A DNA stretch of 64,000 bases, taken from Capnocytophaga catalasegens. GTDB taxonomy: Bacteria > Bacteroidota > Bacteroidia > Flavobacteriales > Flavobacteriaceae. Positions 27,263 to 36,546 of this stretch are shown in pieces. The DNA lies in NCBI RefSeq assembly GCF_026005215.1, contig NZ_BPMA01000016.1, forward strand, positions 1 through 64,000. Direction: 5' to 3'. Both the position numbers and the translations under genes were made by a program. Each line of letters starts with the position of its first letter. The first letter of the stretch is position 1. Under the pieces are notes generated by a model. That model did no database searches and was not told where the DNA came from. It saw nothing but the letters and a program-made list of their open reading frames with translations.

Positions 27263-28921
27263 ATGGAATGGTTATATCGCATTTTTGAATTTTCAGAGAA
27301 TACACCTTTAATCTTCACTCGAATTGATTTTTGGATTTTCTTTGTCGTGGTATATGCCGTTTTTGCACTTATTTATAAACGAATACATCTGCGAAATATA
27401 TTTTTATTTCTTGTAAGTTTGTATTTTTATTACAAAACAAGCGGATTGTTTGTATTATTACTCATTTTTAGTACTTTGACTGATTTCTTTTTGGGTAAGT
27501 ATATTTATCAAAGTACCAATATTCTTAATCGCAAAATATTAGTTACAACTAGTGTAGTAGTTAATTTGCTGGTATTGAGTTATTTTAAGTACGCATATTT
27601 TTTTACAGAATCGTATAATTATCTCTTTCATACACATCACGAAGTATTCAATTATCTTGCTTATTGGGGAAATGGATTTTCTTCCAAAGGATATTTCAGA
27701 GTAGATAGCATTATCCTTCCTGTGGGAATATCATTTTATACGTTCCAAACCATTAGTTATTCGGTAGATATTTATCGAAAGAAAATAGTTCCGCTCAAAT
27801 CTCTTCTTGATTTTGGTTTTTATGTAGCTTTTTTTCCTCAACTTGTTGCTGGGCCTATTGTTCGTGCAGAAAATTTTGTTCCACAAATACTAAAATCCAC
27901 ACAGATATCTGCTGATGAATTTAGCAAAGGAACATTTTTGATACTAAAAGGACTTATAAAAAAAATGCTTTTTGCTGATTTTATAGCGATGCAATTCCTT
28001 GATCGCGTTTTTGAAATGCCCAATATGTATTCGGGATTTACCAATATAATGGCACTTGTCGGATATTCATTACAGGTTTATGGTGATTTTTCTGGCTATA
28101 CCGATATTGCCATTGGGTTAGCGTTACTTATGGGGTTTCATCTTCCAATCAATTTTAACTCTCCTTATAAAGCAACCAGTTGTGGTAATTTCTGGAAGCG
28201 TTGGCATATATCGCTTTCTACATGGTTACGGGATTATTTATATATTCCTTTGGGAGGAAATCGTGGAGGTTCTTGGGCTTCTATTCTCATAACATTGTTA
28301 TTTATAATTATAGCTATTATAAGTGTCAATGACCCTTTATTTGCTATTATTGTAGGATTTTTGCTGATACTTGTTGCTTTTGGAGCATTTTATAATCGTA
28401 TTTTTCGCAATCATCTCTCTACCAATATCAACCTGATGCTTACAATGCTTATAGGTGGATTATGGCATGGTGCTTCATGGAAATTTGTTCTTTGGGGAGG
28501 AATTAATGGACTTGGAATTGTTGTGAATAAACTTTGGAAAAAAGTAAGTCCATACGAAAAATCTACGCATTGGTTGGCGCACCTATGGAAAGTAAGTTCG
28601 ACTTTTCTTTTTATCGTATATGTACGTTTGTATTTTCGAGGAGAAGATATGGAACGTATAGAATTATGGTATACGCAAGTGTTTAATAATATGAGACTTA
28701 GTGAATCATTAGATGTTATCTATCATTTTCGTTCTGCCTTTTTTGTGATGATAATAGGATATATCACGCATTGGATTCCTCGATCAGCCAAAGAAGCCCT
28801 CGAAGATTATTATGCCGATAGTCATTTCTTGGTTAAAGTTTTTGTAGCTGTTGTTGTAGTTATTATATGTTATCAGGCATATTCTTCTGATTTTCAGCCA
28901 TTTATTTATTTTCAATTTTAG
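27263..28921 (+). CDS. MBOAT-family O-acyltransferase (AlgI/DltB-like)
   Basis: A 552-residue polytopic inner-membrane protein of the membrane-bound O-acyltransferase family. Family landmarks are FPQLVAGPIVRAENFVPQ near residues 192-209, NFWKRWHISLSTWLRDYLYIPLGGNRGG near 310-337, and the catalytic histidine in GGLWHGASW at 402. Such proteins carry acetyl or other acyl groups across the membrane for O-acylation of alginate, peptidoglycan, teichoic acid or capsular glycans. The neighbouring SGNH-like protein is the likely periplasmic partner. The modified polymer cannot be read from the sequence. Confidence 0.92.
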   Translation: MEWLYRIFEFSENTPLIFTRIDFWIFFVVVYAVFALIYKRIHLRNIFLFLVSLYFYYKTSGLFVLLLIFSTLTDFFLGKYIYQSTNILNRKILVTTSVVVNLLVLSYFKYAYFFTESYNYLFHTHHEVFNYLAYWGNGFSSKGYFRVDSIILPVGISFYTFQTISYSVDIYRKKIVPLKSLLDFGFYVAFFPQLVAGPIVRAENFVPQILKSTQISADEFSKGTFLILKGLIKKMLFADFIAMQFLDRVFEMPNMYSGFTNIMALVGYSLQVYGDFSGYTDIAIGLALLMGFHLPINFNSPYKATSCGNFWKRWHISLSTWLRDYLYIPLGGNRGGSWASILITLLFIIIAIISVNDPLFAIIVGFLLILVAFGAFYNRIFRNHLSTNINLMLTMLIGGLWHGASWKFVLWGGINGLGIVVNKLWKKVSPYEKSTHWLAHLWKVSSTFLFIVYVRLYFRGEDMERIELWYTQVFNNMRLSESLDVIYHFRSAFFVMIIGYITHWIPRSAKEALEDYYADSHFLVKVFVAVVVVIICYQAYSSDFQPFIYFQF

Positions 28922-29014
28922 TAATATTTTTAGTACAAAAATATATATCCTCTGAAATTTATTTATTTTTGACAATATAAAGTAACGATTAAGGTTCTTT
29001 TTCAAATAATTTAC

Positions 29015-29042
29015 TACCTTTGTGGCATCATTCACAATGATT
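29015..29042 (+). promoter_or_regulatory. -7 element and small inverted repeat before the M23 gene
   Basis: TACCTTTG at 29015-29022 matches TAnnTTTG. Six bases later ATCATT-CAC-AATGAT (29028-29042) forms a perfect inverted repeat over the predicted start of the transcript, a place where an operator or a 5' hairpin could act. Confidence 0.55.
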
Positions 29043-29053
29043 AAAATATACAA

Positions 29054-29932
29054 ATGGCAAAGGAAAAAGGAAAAAAACGTAAAGAATTTCAGCGAAAAAT
29101 GCTTTATAAATATCGAGTGGTGATTATGAACGAAGATACACTCGAAGAAAAAGCATCAATGCGCTTGAATCGCTTGAATATATTCGTTTTCGGATCACTT
29201 TTTGCGATACTAATGATTGTTGCCACCACACTTATCATTATTTATACACCGCTTCGGCAATATATATTAGGCTTTTCGGAAGCTGATATGAGGCAACATA
29301 TTGTAAATCTTGCTTTTAAATCCGATTCGCTTGAGAATAGTCTAAAAAAAAATGAATTGTATTTTACTTCTATTCAAAAAGTATTACGTGGAGATATTCA
29401 ACCCGATAACATCAATCGAGATTCTGTTCCGTTAGATAATACACGCCAAAATCTTGAAGCTCTAAATCTTGCTCCCAAAGAAGAAGAACTTCGTTTAAGA
29501 CAAGAAGTTGCCGAAGAAGAGAAATATAGTACTTTTGACCCAGCTTCGGCTGGAAAAACAGAACTCTTGTTCTTTTCGCCTGTATCAGGAACAACCTCTG
29601 CGGAATTTGCACCTGACAAAAAACACTATGGAGTTGATATTTCTGCTCCTGAAGGCACTGCAGTAAAATCAATTGCTGACGGAACAGTTATCTTTGCAGA
29701 ATGGTCTGCTCAAACAGGATTTGTAATTATCGTAAAACACATCAACGAATTTATTTCTGTTTATAAACACAATGCTTCTTTGACTAAGCGACAAGGCGAT
29801 TTTGTACGCTCAGGTGAGGTTATTGCAACAGTCGGTAATACGGGCGAATACAGCACAGGTACGCATCTGCATTTTGAATTGTGGAACAACGGATACCCTG
29901 TTAATCCGTTCAATTATATCAATTTCAAATAA
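29054..29932 (+). CDS. M23-family metallopeptidase (LytM-type), membrane anchored
   Basis: A 292-residue cell-wall peptidase candidate. A short basic N-terminus is followed by one membrane segment (about residues 47-70, FVFGSLFAILMIVATTLIII), a coiled region, and a C-terminal LytM domain. Zinc ligands are visible: HYGVD gives His191 and Asp195, and HLHFE gives His271 and His273. The catalytic set therefore looks complete, so it may cleave peptidoglycan cross-links rather than act only as a scaffold. It precedes the GH3-like gene by 24 bp. Confidence 0.9.
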   Translation: MAKEKGKKRKEFQRKMLYKYRVVIMNEDTLEEKASMRLNRLNIFVFGSLFAILMIVATTLIIIYTPLRQYILGFSEADMRQHIVNLAFKSDSLENSLKKNELYFTSIQKVLRGDIQPDNINRDSVPLDNTRQNLEALNLAPKEEELRLRQEVAEEEKYSTFDPASAGKTELLFFSPVSGTTSAEFAPDKKHYGVDISAPEGTAVKSIADGTVIFAEWSAQTGFVIIVKHINEFISVYKHNASLTKRQGDFVRSGEVIATVGNTGEYSTGTHLHFELWNNGYPVNPFNYINFK

Positions 29933-29956
29933 TTTTTTTAGAGAATTTTTTTGACA

Positions 29957-31450
29957 ATGAAATCTTTTTTAGCTAAAATACTTGCTTTTTTTGTAAAAAA
30001 AAATATTGATAATTGGGCGAATAATCCCGTTAAAACACAACAAAAAGTCTTTGAATCACTCATAGCCAAAGCTCAAAATACGCAATTTGGCAAAGACCAT
30101 CATTTTTCGCAAATAAAAACCTATGCCGATTATGCAAAACGCGTTCCCATACGCGATTATGAAGGATTAAAACCTTATATTCAGCGTGTTATAGATGGAC
30201 AAGAAGATGTATTATGGCAAGGAAAACCGCTTTATTTTGCCAAAACTTCGGGGACAACAAGTGGTGTCAAATATATTCCAATTACTCGCCAATCAATGCC
30301 TTATCACGTAGAGGCTGCTCGCAATGCTATACTTTGTTATATTAACGAAACCCAAAAGGCAAGTCTAGTTAATGGAAAAATGATTTTCTTGCAAGGAAGC
30401 CCTATTTTACAAGAAAAAAATGGCATAAAAGTAGGACGATTATCAGGAATTTCGGCACATTATGTTCCCAAATATTTGCAAAAAAATAGACTTCCCTCAT
30501 GGGAAACAAATTGCATTGACGATTGGGAACTCAAAGTAGATAAAATTGTTGAAGAAACTATTGCACAAAACATGAGCATAATTAGCGGTATTCCTTCGTG
30601 GGTACAGATGTATTTTGAAAAATTGGTCAATGCCTCTCACAAAACAATTGGAGAATTATTTCCTAATTTTCAATTATTCATCTACGGAGGTGTTAATTAC
30701 GAGCCGTATCGTTCTCGTTTTGAGTCTCTTATTGGTCGAAAAGTAGATAGTATTGAGCTTTTTCCCGCCAGCGAAGGTTTTTTTGCTTTTCAAGATAGTC
30801 AAAAAGAAGAAGGAATGCTACTGCTACTGAATTCGGGAATTTTCTACGAATTTGTGAAAGCAGATGAGATTTTTTTAGAAAATCCGCGGCGTTATACGAT
30901 TGCAGAGGTAGAGGTGGGCGTAAATTATGCACTTATAGTTTCGACCAATGCAGGATTGTGGGCGTATAATATTGGTGATACCATACAATTTGTTTCAACC
31001 CAGCCGTATCGAATTATTGTTTCGGGGCGTATAAAACATTTTATCTCGGCTTTTGGAGAACATGTCATTGCCAAAGAAGTGGAGCAAGCTCTGCGTGAAG
31101 CCATCCAAGATACGGATATTCAGGTTAATGAATTTTCCGTAGCTCCACAAGTTAGCCCCGCAGATAGAGAATTGCCTTACCATGAGTGGTTTATCGAATT
31201 TGAACAAACACCTGATGACCTTTTGGCTTTTGCGACAAAAATAGACCAATCCCTTCAAGAGCAAAATGTTTATTATTATGACCTTAGACAAGGCAATATC
31301 TTGCAACAACTGAAAATAACTCCTATCAAAAAAGATGGTTTTGCACAATATATGAAATCTGTTGGAAAACTCGGTGGACAAAATAAACTCCCTCGATTAT
31401 CAAACGACCGAATTTTGGTAGAAAAATTGCTTTCCGTTGTAACAAAATAA
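29957..31450 (+). CDS. GH3-family protein (auxin-responsive-promoter type, adenylating enzyme fold)
   Basis: A 497-residue protein of the GH3 family, best known from plants as acyl-adenylating amino-acid conjugases. The ATP-binding phosphate loop reads KTSGTTSGVKYIPIT near residues 97-111; later blocks are VNYEPYRSRFESLIGRKVDS, FPASEGFFAFQD and GLWAYNIGDTIQF. The ATG at 29957 is preferred over a TTG at 29951. It lies directly behind the M23 gene, a pairing I recall from other flavobacteria. The bacterial substrate is unknown. The transcript ends at a strong hairpin. Confidence 0.85.
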   Translation: MKSFLAKILAFFVKKNIDNWANNPVKTQQKVFESLIAKAQNTQFGKDHHFSQIKTYADYAKRVPIRDYEGLKPYIQRVIDGQEDVLWQGKPLYFAKTSGTTSGVKYIPITRQSMPYHVEAARNAILCYINETQKASLVNGKMIFLQGSPILQEKNGIKVGRLSGISAHYVPKYLQKNRLPSWETNCIDDWELKVDKIVEETIAQNMSIISGIPSWVQMYFEKLVNASHKTIGELFPNFQLFIYGGVNYEPYRSRFESLIGRKVDSIELFPASEGFFAFQDSQKEEGMLLLLNSGIFYEFVKADEIFLENPRRYTIAEVEVGVNYALIVSTNAGLWAYNIGDTIQFVSTQPYRIIVSGRIKHFISAFGEHVIAKEVEQALREAIQDTDIQVNEFSVAPQVSPADRELPYHEWFIEFEQTPDDLLAFATKIDQSLQEQNVYYYDLRQGNILQQLKITPIKKDGFAQYMKSVGKLGGQNKLPRLSNDRILVEKLLSVVTK

Positions 31451-31452
31451 CT

Positions 31453-31488
31453 AAAAAAATGTGTGAATCAACTTCACACATTTTTTTG
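31453..31488. terminator. Bidirectional terminator between GH3-like gene and susD
   Basis: ATGTGTGAA and TTCACACAT form a 9-bp stem with seven A before and seven T after, so it can end transcripts from both converging genes. Confidence 0.85.
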
Positions 31489-31502
31489 TTGCTATTAGAT
31501 AC

Positions 31503-32993
31503 TTAATATCCTTTGGTTTGCTCAAGTGTATTATCATCAGCAATCATTGCAGCGGTAATTGGCAGGTAAATAGGTTTTTTGGCACCCCCTGAATCCAACA
31601 TTGAAGTCACTTCATCATATACAAAATTATCGCCTGCACGAAGTAAATCCCACCAACGTTTACCTTCACCTATAAATTCTTTGTAACGTTCATCAAGAAT
31701 AGCTTTTGCATTAACTGCTTGTGATGCATTTGTATATCCGTGTGTCCCTACAACATAATTGCTACCATAGGCTCTCTGACGAATTTGGTTTATTTCAGTA
31801 GAAGGATCTTCTCCTAAATTATTTTTTACCTCAGCAAGTAACAATAATACATCGGCATAACGATAAATAGGAATATTATTTTCGTTAATAATAACACCTG
31901 ATTCATTCCGACCTACAAATTTGGAAAGAACACTACCCATATATTTAGTATTATCTGCCGTAAAAGGAATATATCCTGCATTATCTTGATATATTCTTAT
32001 GAAAGAAGCTCGGCGTAAATCTTTCACATCATCAATCAAGAGTAAAGTTTTGTTAGATGGAGAATTATAATTTCCTCCTTCTACATAAAGAAAGGTAGAA
32101 ATTTTTCTTCCTTGATCATCGTATTTGTCTTTAATATCTGCATTACGAGCAGTAGTTACCCCATAGTAATGAGTTGCTTCATCTTTTTTATAATCTAACA
32201 CAAGAATAAACTCTTGATTATTTTCATTATCAACTCCCCATAACTTGTCATAAGGCACTAAACTATAGCCAGATATTTGGTTTAATGCATTTTTAGCTTC
32301 ATTATAGTCTTGATTTCCTCCACCCAATACTTTTCCTGACCACAAATACACATCTCCCTTAAGAGTGAGCGTTGCCATTTTAGACCAATACACTCTATTT
32401 TTATAGAAATTTTCATTTCCATTAAATAACTCTAAGGATTTTTGAATATCCGACTTGATTTGTGCCATTACTTTTTCTTTGGGAGCTCGTGGAGTTTTAA
32501 GACTTGCCAAATTATCAATATTTTGCAGAGGTTGTAATACGATAGGCACATCGCCCCAGCTTTTTACTAATACATAGTAAATATATGCTCGTAATCCATA
32601 CATTTGTGCCAACATATTATCTCTTTCGCTCGTATTAGAAAAAGGTGCCTTTGGAGCATTTTTTATAAAATCATTGATATAATGCAACATTGTGTACCAA
32701 TTTCCCCAATCATTAAAAGGTACTTTGGTAGTGTTGATATCATTGGTAAAAAGGTTTTGATTATGAGCATTTTCTATTCCTTTTCCTCCCCACATATCGG
32801 AACGGAGTTCACCCATTTGCCACATTTTATCACCATAACTTCTAAATTTGGAATAGATACCGTCAAACACTGATTTTGCAGCTTCTTCTTTTTCCCAAAA
32901 ACTGTCATATGTAAGATCACTTTCTGGGGGAGTTTCTAAATTACACGCATTAAATGTAAAAAGTGTAATTACTATAAAAATATATCTTTTCAT
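31503..32993 (-). CDS. SusD/RagB-family surface lipoprotein
   Basis: A 496-residue SusD-like protein, partner of the SusC encoded 20 bp upstream. The lipoprotein signal ends FTFNAC with Cys 17. SusD landmarks are MLAQMYGLRAYIYYVLVKSWGDVPIV near residues 128-153 and the C-terminal AILDERYKEFIGEGKRWWDLLRAG. It would form the hinged extracellular lid over the SusC barrel. No enzyme accompanies the pair, so the ligand is not known. Its partner gene carries a 9-G tract, so its use may depend on that switch. Confidence 0.92.
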   Translation of the reverse strand: MKRYIFIVITLFTFNACNLETPPESDLTYDSFWEKEEAAKSVFDGIYSKFRSYGDKMWQMGELRSDMWGGKGIENAHNQNLFTNDINTTKVPFNDWGNWYTMLHYINDFIKNAPKAPFSNTSERDNMLAQMYGLRAYIYYVLVKSWGDVPIVLQPLQNIDNLASLKTPRAPKEKVMAQIKSDIQKSLELFNGNENFYKNRVYWSKMATLTLKGDVYLWSGKVLGGGNQDYNEAKNALNQISGYSLVPYDKLWGVDNENNQEFILVLDYKKDEATHYYGVTTARNADIKDKYDDQGRKISTFLYVEGGNYNSPSNKTLLLIDDVKDLRRASFIRIYQDNAGYIPFTADNTKYMGSVLSKFVGRNESGVIINENNIPIYRYADVLLLLAEVKNNLGEDPSTEINQIRQRAYGSNYVVGTHGYTNASQAVNAKAILDERYKEFIGEGKRWWDLLRAGDNFVYDEVTSMLDSGGAKKPIYLPITAAMIADDNTLEQTKGY

Positions 32994-33013
32994 TTTCTTC
33001 TTTTTTTAATTGA

Positions 33014-36000
33014 TTAAAAGGTTGCATTTACTCCGAAAGTAAAGGTTCTTGCCAGCGGAAAACGACCTACATCCCAGCCTCCTTTTTCAGGCAAGTATCC
33101 TGTATATTTTGTAAAATAAGCCAAATTTGCTCCTGTAAGGAAAAAGCGAATATCTTTAAAATGATTTCCTACTATATTTCCTAGCAAGTTGTAACTTAGA
33201 GTTATTTCGCGAATAGCCAAATAATCTCCTTTTTCCCAATAGCGAGAACTTGAAGTGGCTTGCCCCCCACTGGCTTTATGATTCCCTCTTGGGTCTGTAA
33301 AATCAAAACGAGGTATGGTTGCTGTAGGATTTTCGGGTGTCCAGGTATCTTTTATTTCTGATGTCCAGTTCTGATTTCCTTGTACCTGTGAAATACCACG
33401 ACTACGAACCGCATTGTGTACCAAGTGCCCCACCGCATAGTCTGTTTTTACATATATATTGAAATTTTTATATGAAAAATCAGTAGAAAAACCTCCCATA
33501 TAACTTGGTGTAGTACGACCTAATACAACCCTATCTTTTGAGTCAATTATATTATCTCCATTGATATCTTTCCAACGTGTATCTCCCAATATAGGTGTTC
33601 CCCTTTGAGCAGCAGGAATAGTTCCTGCATGGAATTGCACTTTTCTTCCTTTGTGCTGATCAAGTTGTTCTTGAGTCTGATATACGCCTTCATCTAAATA
33701 TCCAATTACTAAATCATCGCCTACACGTTGCCCTTCTTGACGACCACCAATAAATATAGTTTTGCCCGTTGCTGGGTCAAAAACCTCTTCTCCCCCAATA
33801 CGATTATTATCATTACCGTTATAAGGAAGCTCTCGCACATAGTTACGAATACGGGTAAAGTTGGCTCCAAAGTTCCATTTCATATTTTCTGTATCAATAA
33901 TTCTCACATTTGCTTCCAACTCTATACCTTGATTGCGGAGTGTTCCACTATTGATTTTGACAGAAGAAAATCCTGTTGAAATAGGGATACGCTGATCGGC
34001 TAACTTATCATATACATCTCGAATAAAGTAATCAGCTAATAAATTCACTCGATTATTAAACAACCCTAAATCTAATCCAAAATTAAGTGTTGTTGCTCTT
34101 TCCCATTTTAGATAATACACAGGAATAGAAATGTTTACATATCCTCTTCGACCATTGTATGGGGCTTGTACGCCATATTGCCCTAAAAGCCAATAATATG
34201 TCTTTTTATCATCAATAGTTAATGTTAAAGCATCAATATTACCATTCACTCCATAGCTGACACGTGGTTTTAAACGGGAAACAACTTGGCTTACTTTACT
34301 ATCAGTAAAGAAACTTTCATTATGTACATTCCAACCTATTGATGCACCAGGGAAAAAGCCATATTTGTTATCACGAAGTTTAGAGGTACCATCATAACGG
34401 AGGGTAAGCCCAACCAAGTAGCGATTATCATAATCATAATTAAACTGCCCAAATGCAGAAACAATTGTATAATCTTTTTTGTAACTTGAAGGAATATCTT
34501 TGGCGGTAGCCCCTACATTGAGCGTACGAATAAGGTCAGTAGGAGAATTTTCAGTAGCTGCATTAGAATTGAATGTCTTTTCTTTAAAAAATTCACTTCC
34601 CAAAAGCGCATCAAAATTATGTTTTTCGGCTAACTTATTTTTATAATTCAAAGTAATTGTTCCTTGATTGCGAATAGTTCTATCATAATTAGTTTTTGCC
34701 AAACGATTTGTAACTAAAGCACCGCTATTTAGGTAGGCTTTTGTGAAAGTTTCTACATTGTTATGAATGGCAAAGTGGCTACCACGAGCCATCAAATTCA
34801 AATTTTTAGCTAACTCTAAATCAAACTGAACCGAAGCAGAAATCCGTTGTTCCAAATCATCACGAAGAAATTTATCCTGATAATATAATGGATTACCAAA
34901 ACCACTATTAGTGCCAGGATTATACTCTGAAGAAGAACTCCCGTCTGTATTTGTATTATAAATACGAGAAGTAGGAGCCTGCCCCGCAAAACGTTGGAAT
35001 ATAAAATAATCATCTTCTGTGCTATAACTATTCAGAGCCTCACGGAAAGATCCTTGCCTATTAGTTTGTGCGTAAATGATATTGGAAGATATTTTAAATT
35101 TGTCTGTTATCTTATATGAAGCATTGAGCGTACCTGAGTAACGTTTAAAATTAGAACCCAACACAAGTCCTGTATCGTCCAAGTATCCTAAACCTAAGTA
35201 ATAGGAGCCTCTTTCATTTCCTCCATCAAATGAAATGCTGTAATCTTTAGCATCACTATATTGAAAGATAAGTTCACTCATATTATTATCTTGAAAAACA
35301 AGTGTGCGATTAGGGTCAATGGGGTCTTGCATTTGTTGCCATTGAGGATAATTGAGTAAATACATATTAGCCGGAGTCAATTCCATTGTCGTATAGGTAG
35401 AAGAGGTCGCATTATTACCTATTCCCATTGAATGAGCTCCCGTTAAAAACTGATTAAAGTTAGTAACACCATAATCTTGCACATTTTGAATAGCTTTACG
35501 ATTCCAATAAATATAATCTCTTGCATTTAGGTAACCTGGAAGTTTTCTTTTTTGATTGAGTGTATATTTGGTTCGAAAAGTAATATTTGAGCGTCCTAAT
35601 TTCCCTTTTTTAGTTGTTACCAAAACAACACCATTTGCAGCTCTGGCACCATAAATAGCAGTGGAAGCTGCATCTTTAAGGACCTCTATAGACTCAATAT
35701 CATCTGAGTTTAAAGCATAAAAAGAACTTGGCACACCATCTACCAAAATTAAAGGAGAGCCACCTCCATCAAAATCTGTCCCTCCTCGAAGTTGAATATC
35801 AGGAGTCGTACCTGGTTTTCCTGTAGCAGGTGTTACACGAAGCCCAGCGACACTTCCTTGTAAAGCTGTCGCTACGTTAGCACGCGGGGCACTTTCCAAT
35901 GTTTTTGTATCCAACTTTGAAACTGATGTTGCCAGAGTTTTACGCGACTGTGTTCCATATCCCGTAACCACCACCTCATCAAGCGTATTGGCTTCTTCTT

Positions 36001-36298
36001 TTAGTTTTATATTGAAAATCAGAGAGTTACCCCCCCCCATTACTTTTCTTTCTTGGGTAGAGAATCCTACAAAACTAAACACTAATACTTCTCCTTCTCT
36101 TACTTGAATAGAGAAGTTACCATCGAAATCGGTTTGTGTGCCTCGCGTTGTACCTTTTACAACGACTGAAGCTCCTAATAGAGGCATTCCATCTGTTTCA
36201 GAAACGACGCTACCTGTTACTGTTTTTTCCTGAGCTATTCCTATTGTAGGCAATATTAGCAGAAAGAAAAATAAACATAAAAAGTTTTTTTGTTTCAT
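33014..36298 (-). CDS. SusC/RagA-family TonB-dependent transporter with a 9-G tract
   Basis: A 1094-residue SusC transporter. Residues 1-22 are the signal peptide (TIGIAQ); a carboxypeptidase-regulatory-like domain follows (GSVVSETDGMPLLGASVVV ... DFDGNFSIQ), then the TonB box/plug (LDEVVVTGYGTQSRKTLATS) and the barrel ending GVNATF. After FSFVGFSTQERK the codons ATG GGG GGG GGT encode MGGG and include nine consecutive G (36038-36030). One extra G puts TAA right after the tract; one fewer gives TGA within four codons. It heads a susC-susD operon with a clear promoter (36328-36360). Confidence 0.93.
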   Translation of the reverse strand: MKQKNFLCLFFFLLILPTIGIAQEKTVTGSVVSETDGMPLLGASVVVKGTTRGTQTDFDGNFSIQVREGEVLVFSFVGFSTQERKVMGGGNSLIFNIKLKEEANTLDEVVVTGYGTQSRKTLATSVSKLDTKTLESAPRANVATALQGSVAGLRVTPATGKPGTTPDIQLRGGTDFDGGGSPLILVDGVPSSFYALNSDDIESIEVLKDAASTAIYGARAANGVVLVTTKKGKLGRSNITFRTKYTLNQKRKLPGYLNARDYIYWNRKAIQNVQDYGVTNFNQFLTGAHSMGIGNNATSSTYTTMELTPANMYLLNYPQWQQMQDPIDPNRTLVFQDNNMSELIFQYSDAKDYSISFDGGNERGSYYLGLGYLDDTGLVLGSNFKRYSGTLNASYKITDKFKISSNIIYAQTNRQGSFREALNSYSTEDDYFIFQRFAGQAPTSRIYNTNTDGSSSSEYNPGTNSGFGNPLYYQDKFLRDDLEQRISASVQFDLELAKNLNLMARGSHFAIHNNVETFTKAYLNSGALVTNRLAKTNYDRTIRNQGTITLNYKNKLAEKHNFDALLGSEFFKEKTFNSNAATENSPTDLIRTLNVGATAKDIPSSYKKDYTIVSAFGQFNYDYDNRYLVGLTLRYDGTSKLRDNKYGFFPGASIGWNVHNESFFTDSKVSQVVSRLKPRVSYGVNGNIDALTLTIDDKKTYYWLLGQYGVQAPYNGRRGYVNISIPVYYLKWERATTLNFGLDLGLFNNRVNLLADYFIRDVYDKLADQRIPISTGFSSVKINSGTLRNQGIELEANVRIIDTENMKWNFGANFTRIRNYVRELPYNGNDNNRIGGEEVFDPATGKTIFIGGRQEGQRVGDDLVIGYLDEGVYQTQEQLDQHKGRKVQFHAGTIPAAQRGTPILGDTRWKDINGDNIIDSKDRVVLGRTTPSYMGGFSTDFSYKNFNIYVKTDYAVGHLVHNAVRSRGISQVQGNQNWTSEIKDTWTPENPTATIPRFDFTDPRGNHKASGGQATSSSRYWEKGDYLAIREITLSYNLLGNIVGNHFKDIRFFLTGANLAYFTKYTGYLPEKGGWDVGRFPLARTFTFGVNATF
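36030..36038 (-). repeat. Homopolymeric tract of 9 G in susC
   Basis: Nine C on the plus strand (nine G in the coding sense) at the end of the carboxypeptidase-regulatory-like domain. In frame it encodes Met-Gly-Gly-Gly. Position and stop layout match the tracts at 43300-43311 and 48678-48685. Confidence 0.85.
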
Positions 36299-36327
36299 TT
36301 TTCAAAAAATTTATTGTGTTATGTTCG

Positions 36328-36360
36328 ACAAAAGTACAAAATATTTTATGAATGAACAAA
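36328..36360 (-). promoter_or_regulatory. Consensus Bacteroidota promoter for the minus-strand susC-susD pair
   Basis: On the minus strand TTTG (plus 36357-36360), a 20-bp spacer and TACTTTTGT (plus 36328-36336) match both boxes, about 30 bp upstream of the start codon. Confidence 0.8.
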
Positions 36361-36512
36361 TGTTTTTCTTCTTTTTTTAAAATATTTTAAAACGAAAAAA
36401 ATCAATAGAAACAACTATTTTGAGGAGCAATACAAAAGATTTTTCGATAAAAATTCTATATATCTTCGATAAAGAAATCCATTCTTTTAAAAAATGAATA
36501 AATTTATTTTTA

Positions 36513-36521
36513 TAAATTTGC
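36513..36521 (+). promoter_or_regulatory. -7 element for the epimerase gene
   Basis: TAAATTTGC matches TAnnTTTGY 25 bp before the start codon at 36547. The upstream box is not clear. Confidence 0.5.
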
Positions 36522-36546
36522 CAACAGAAAAAATGATACTACATCT

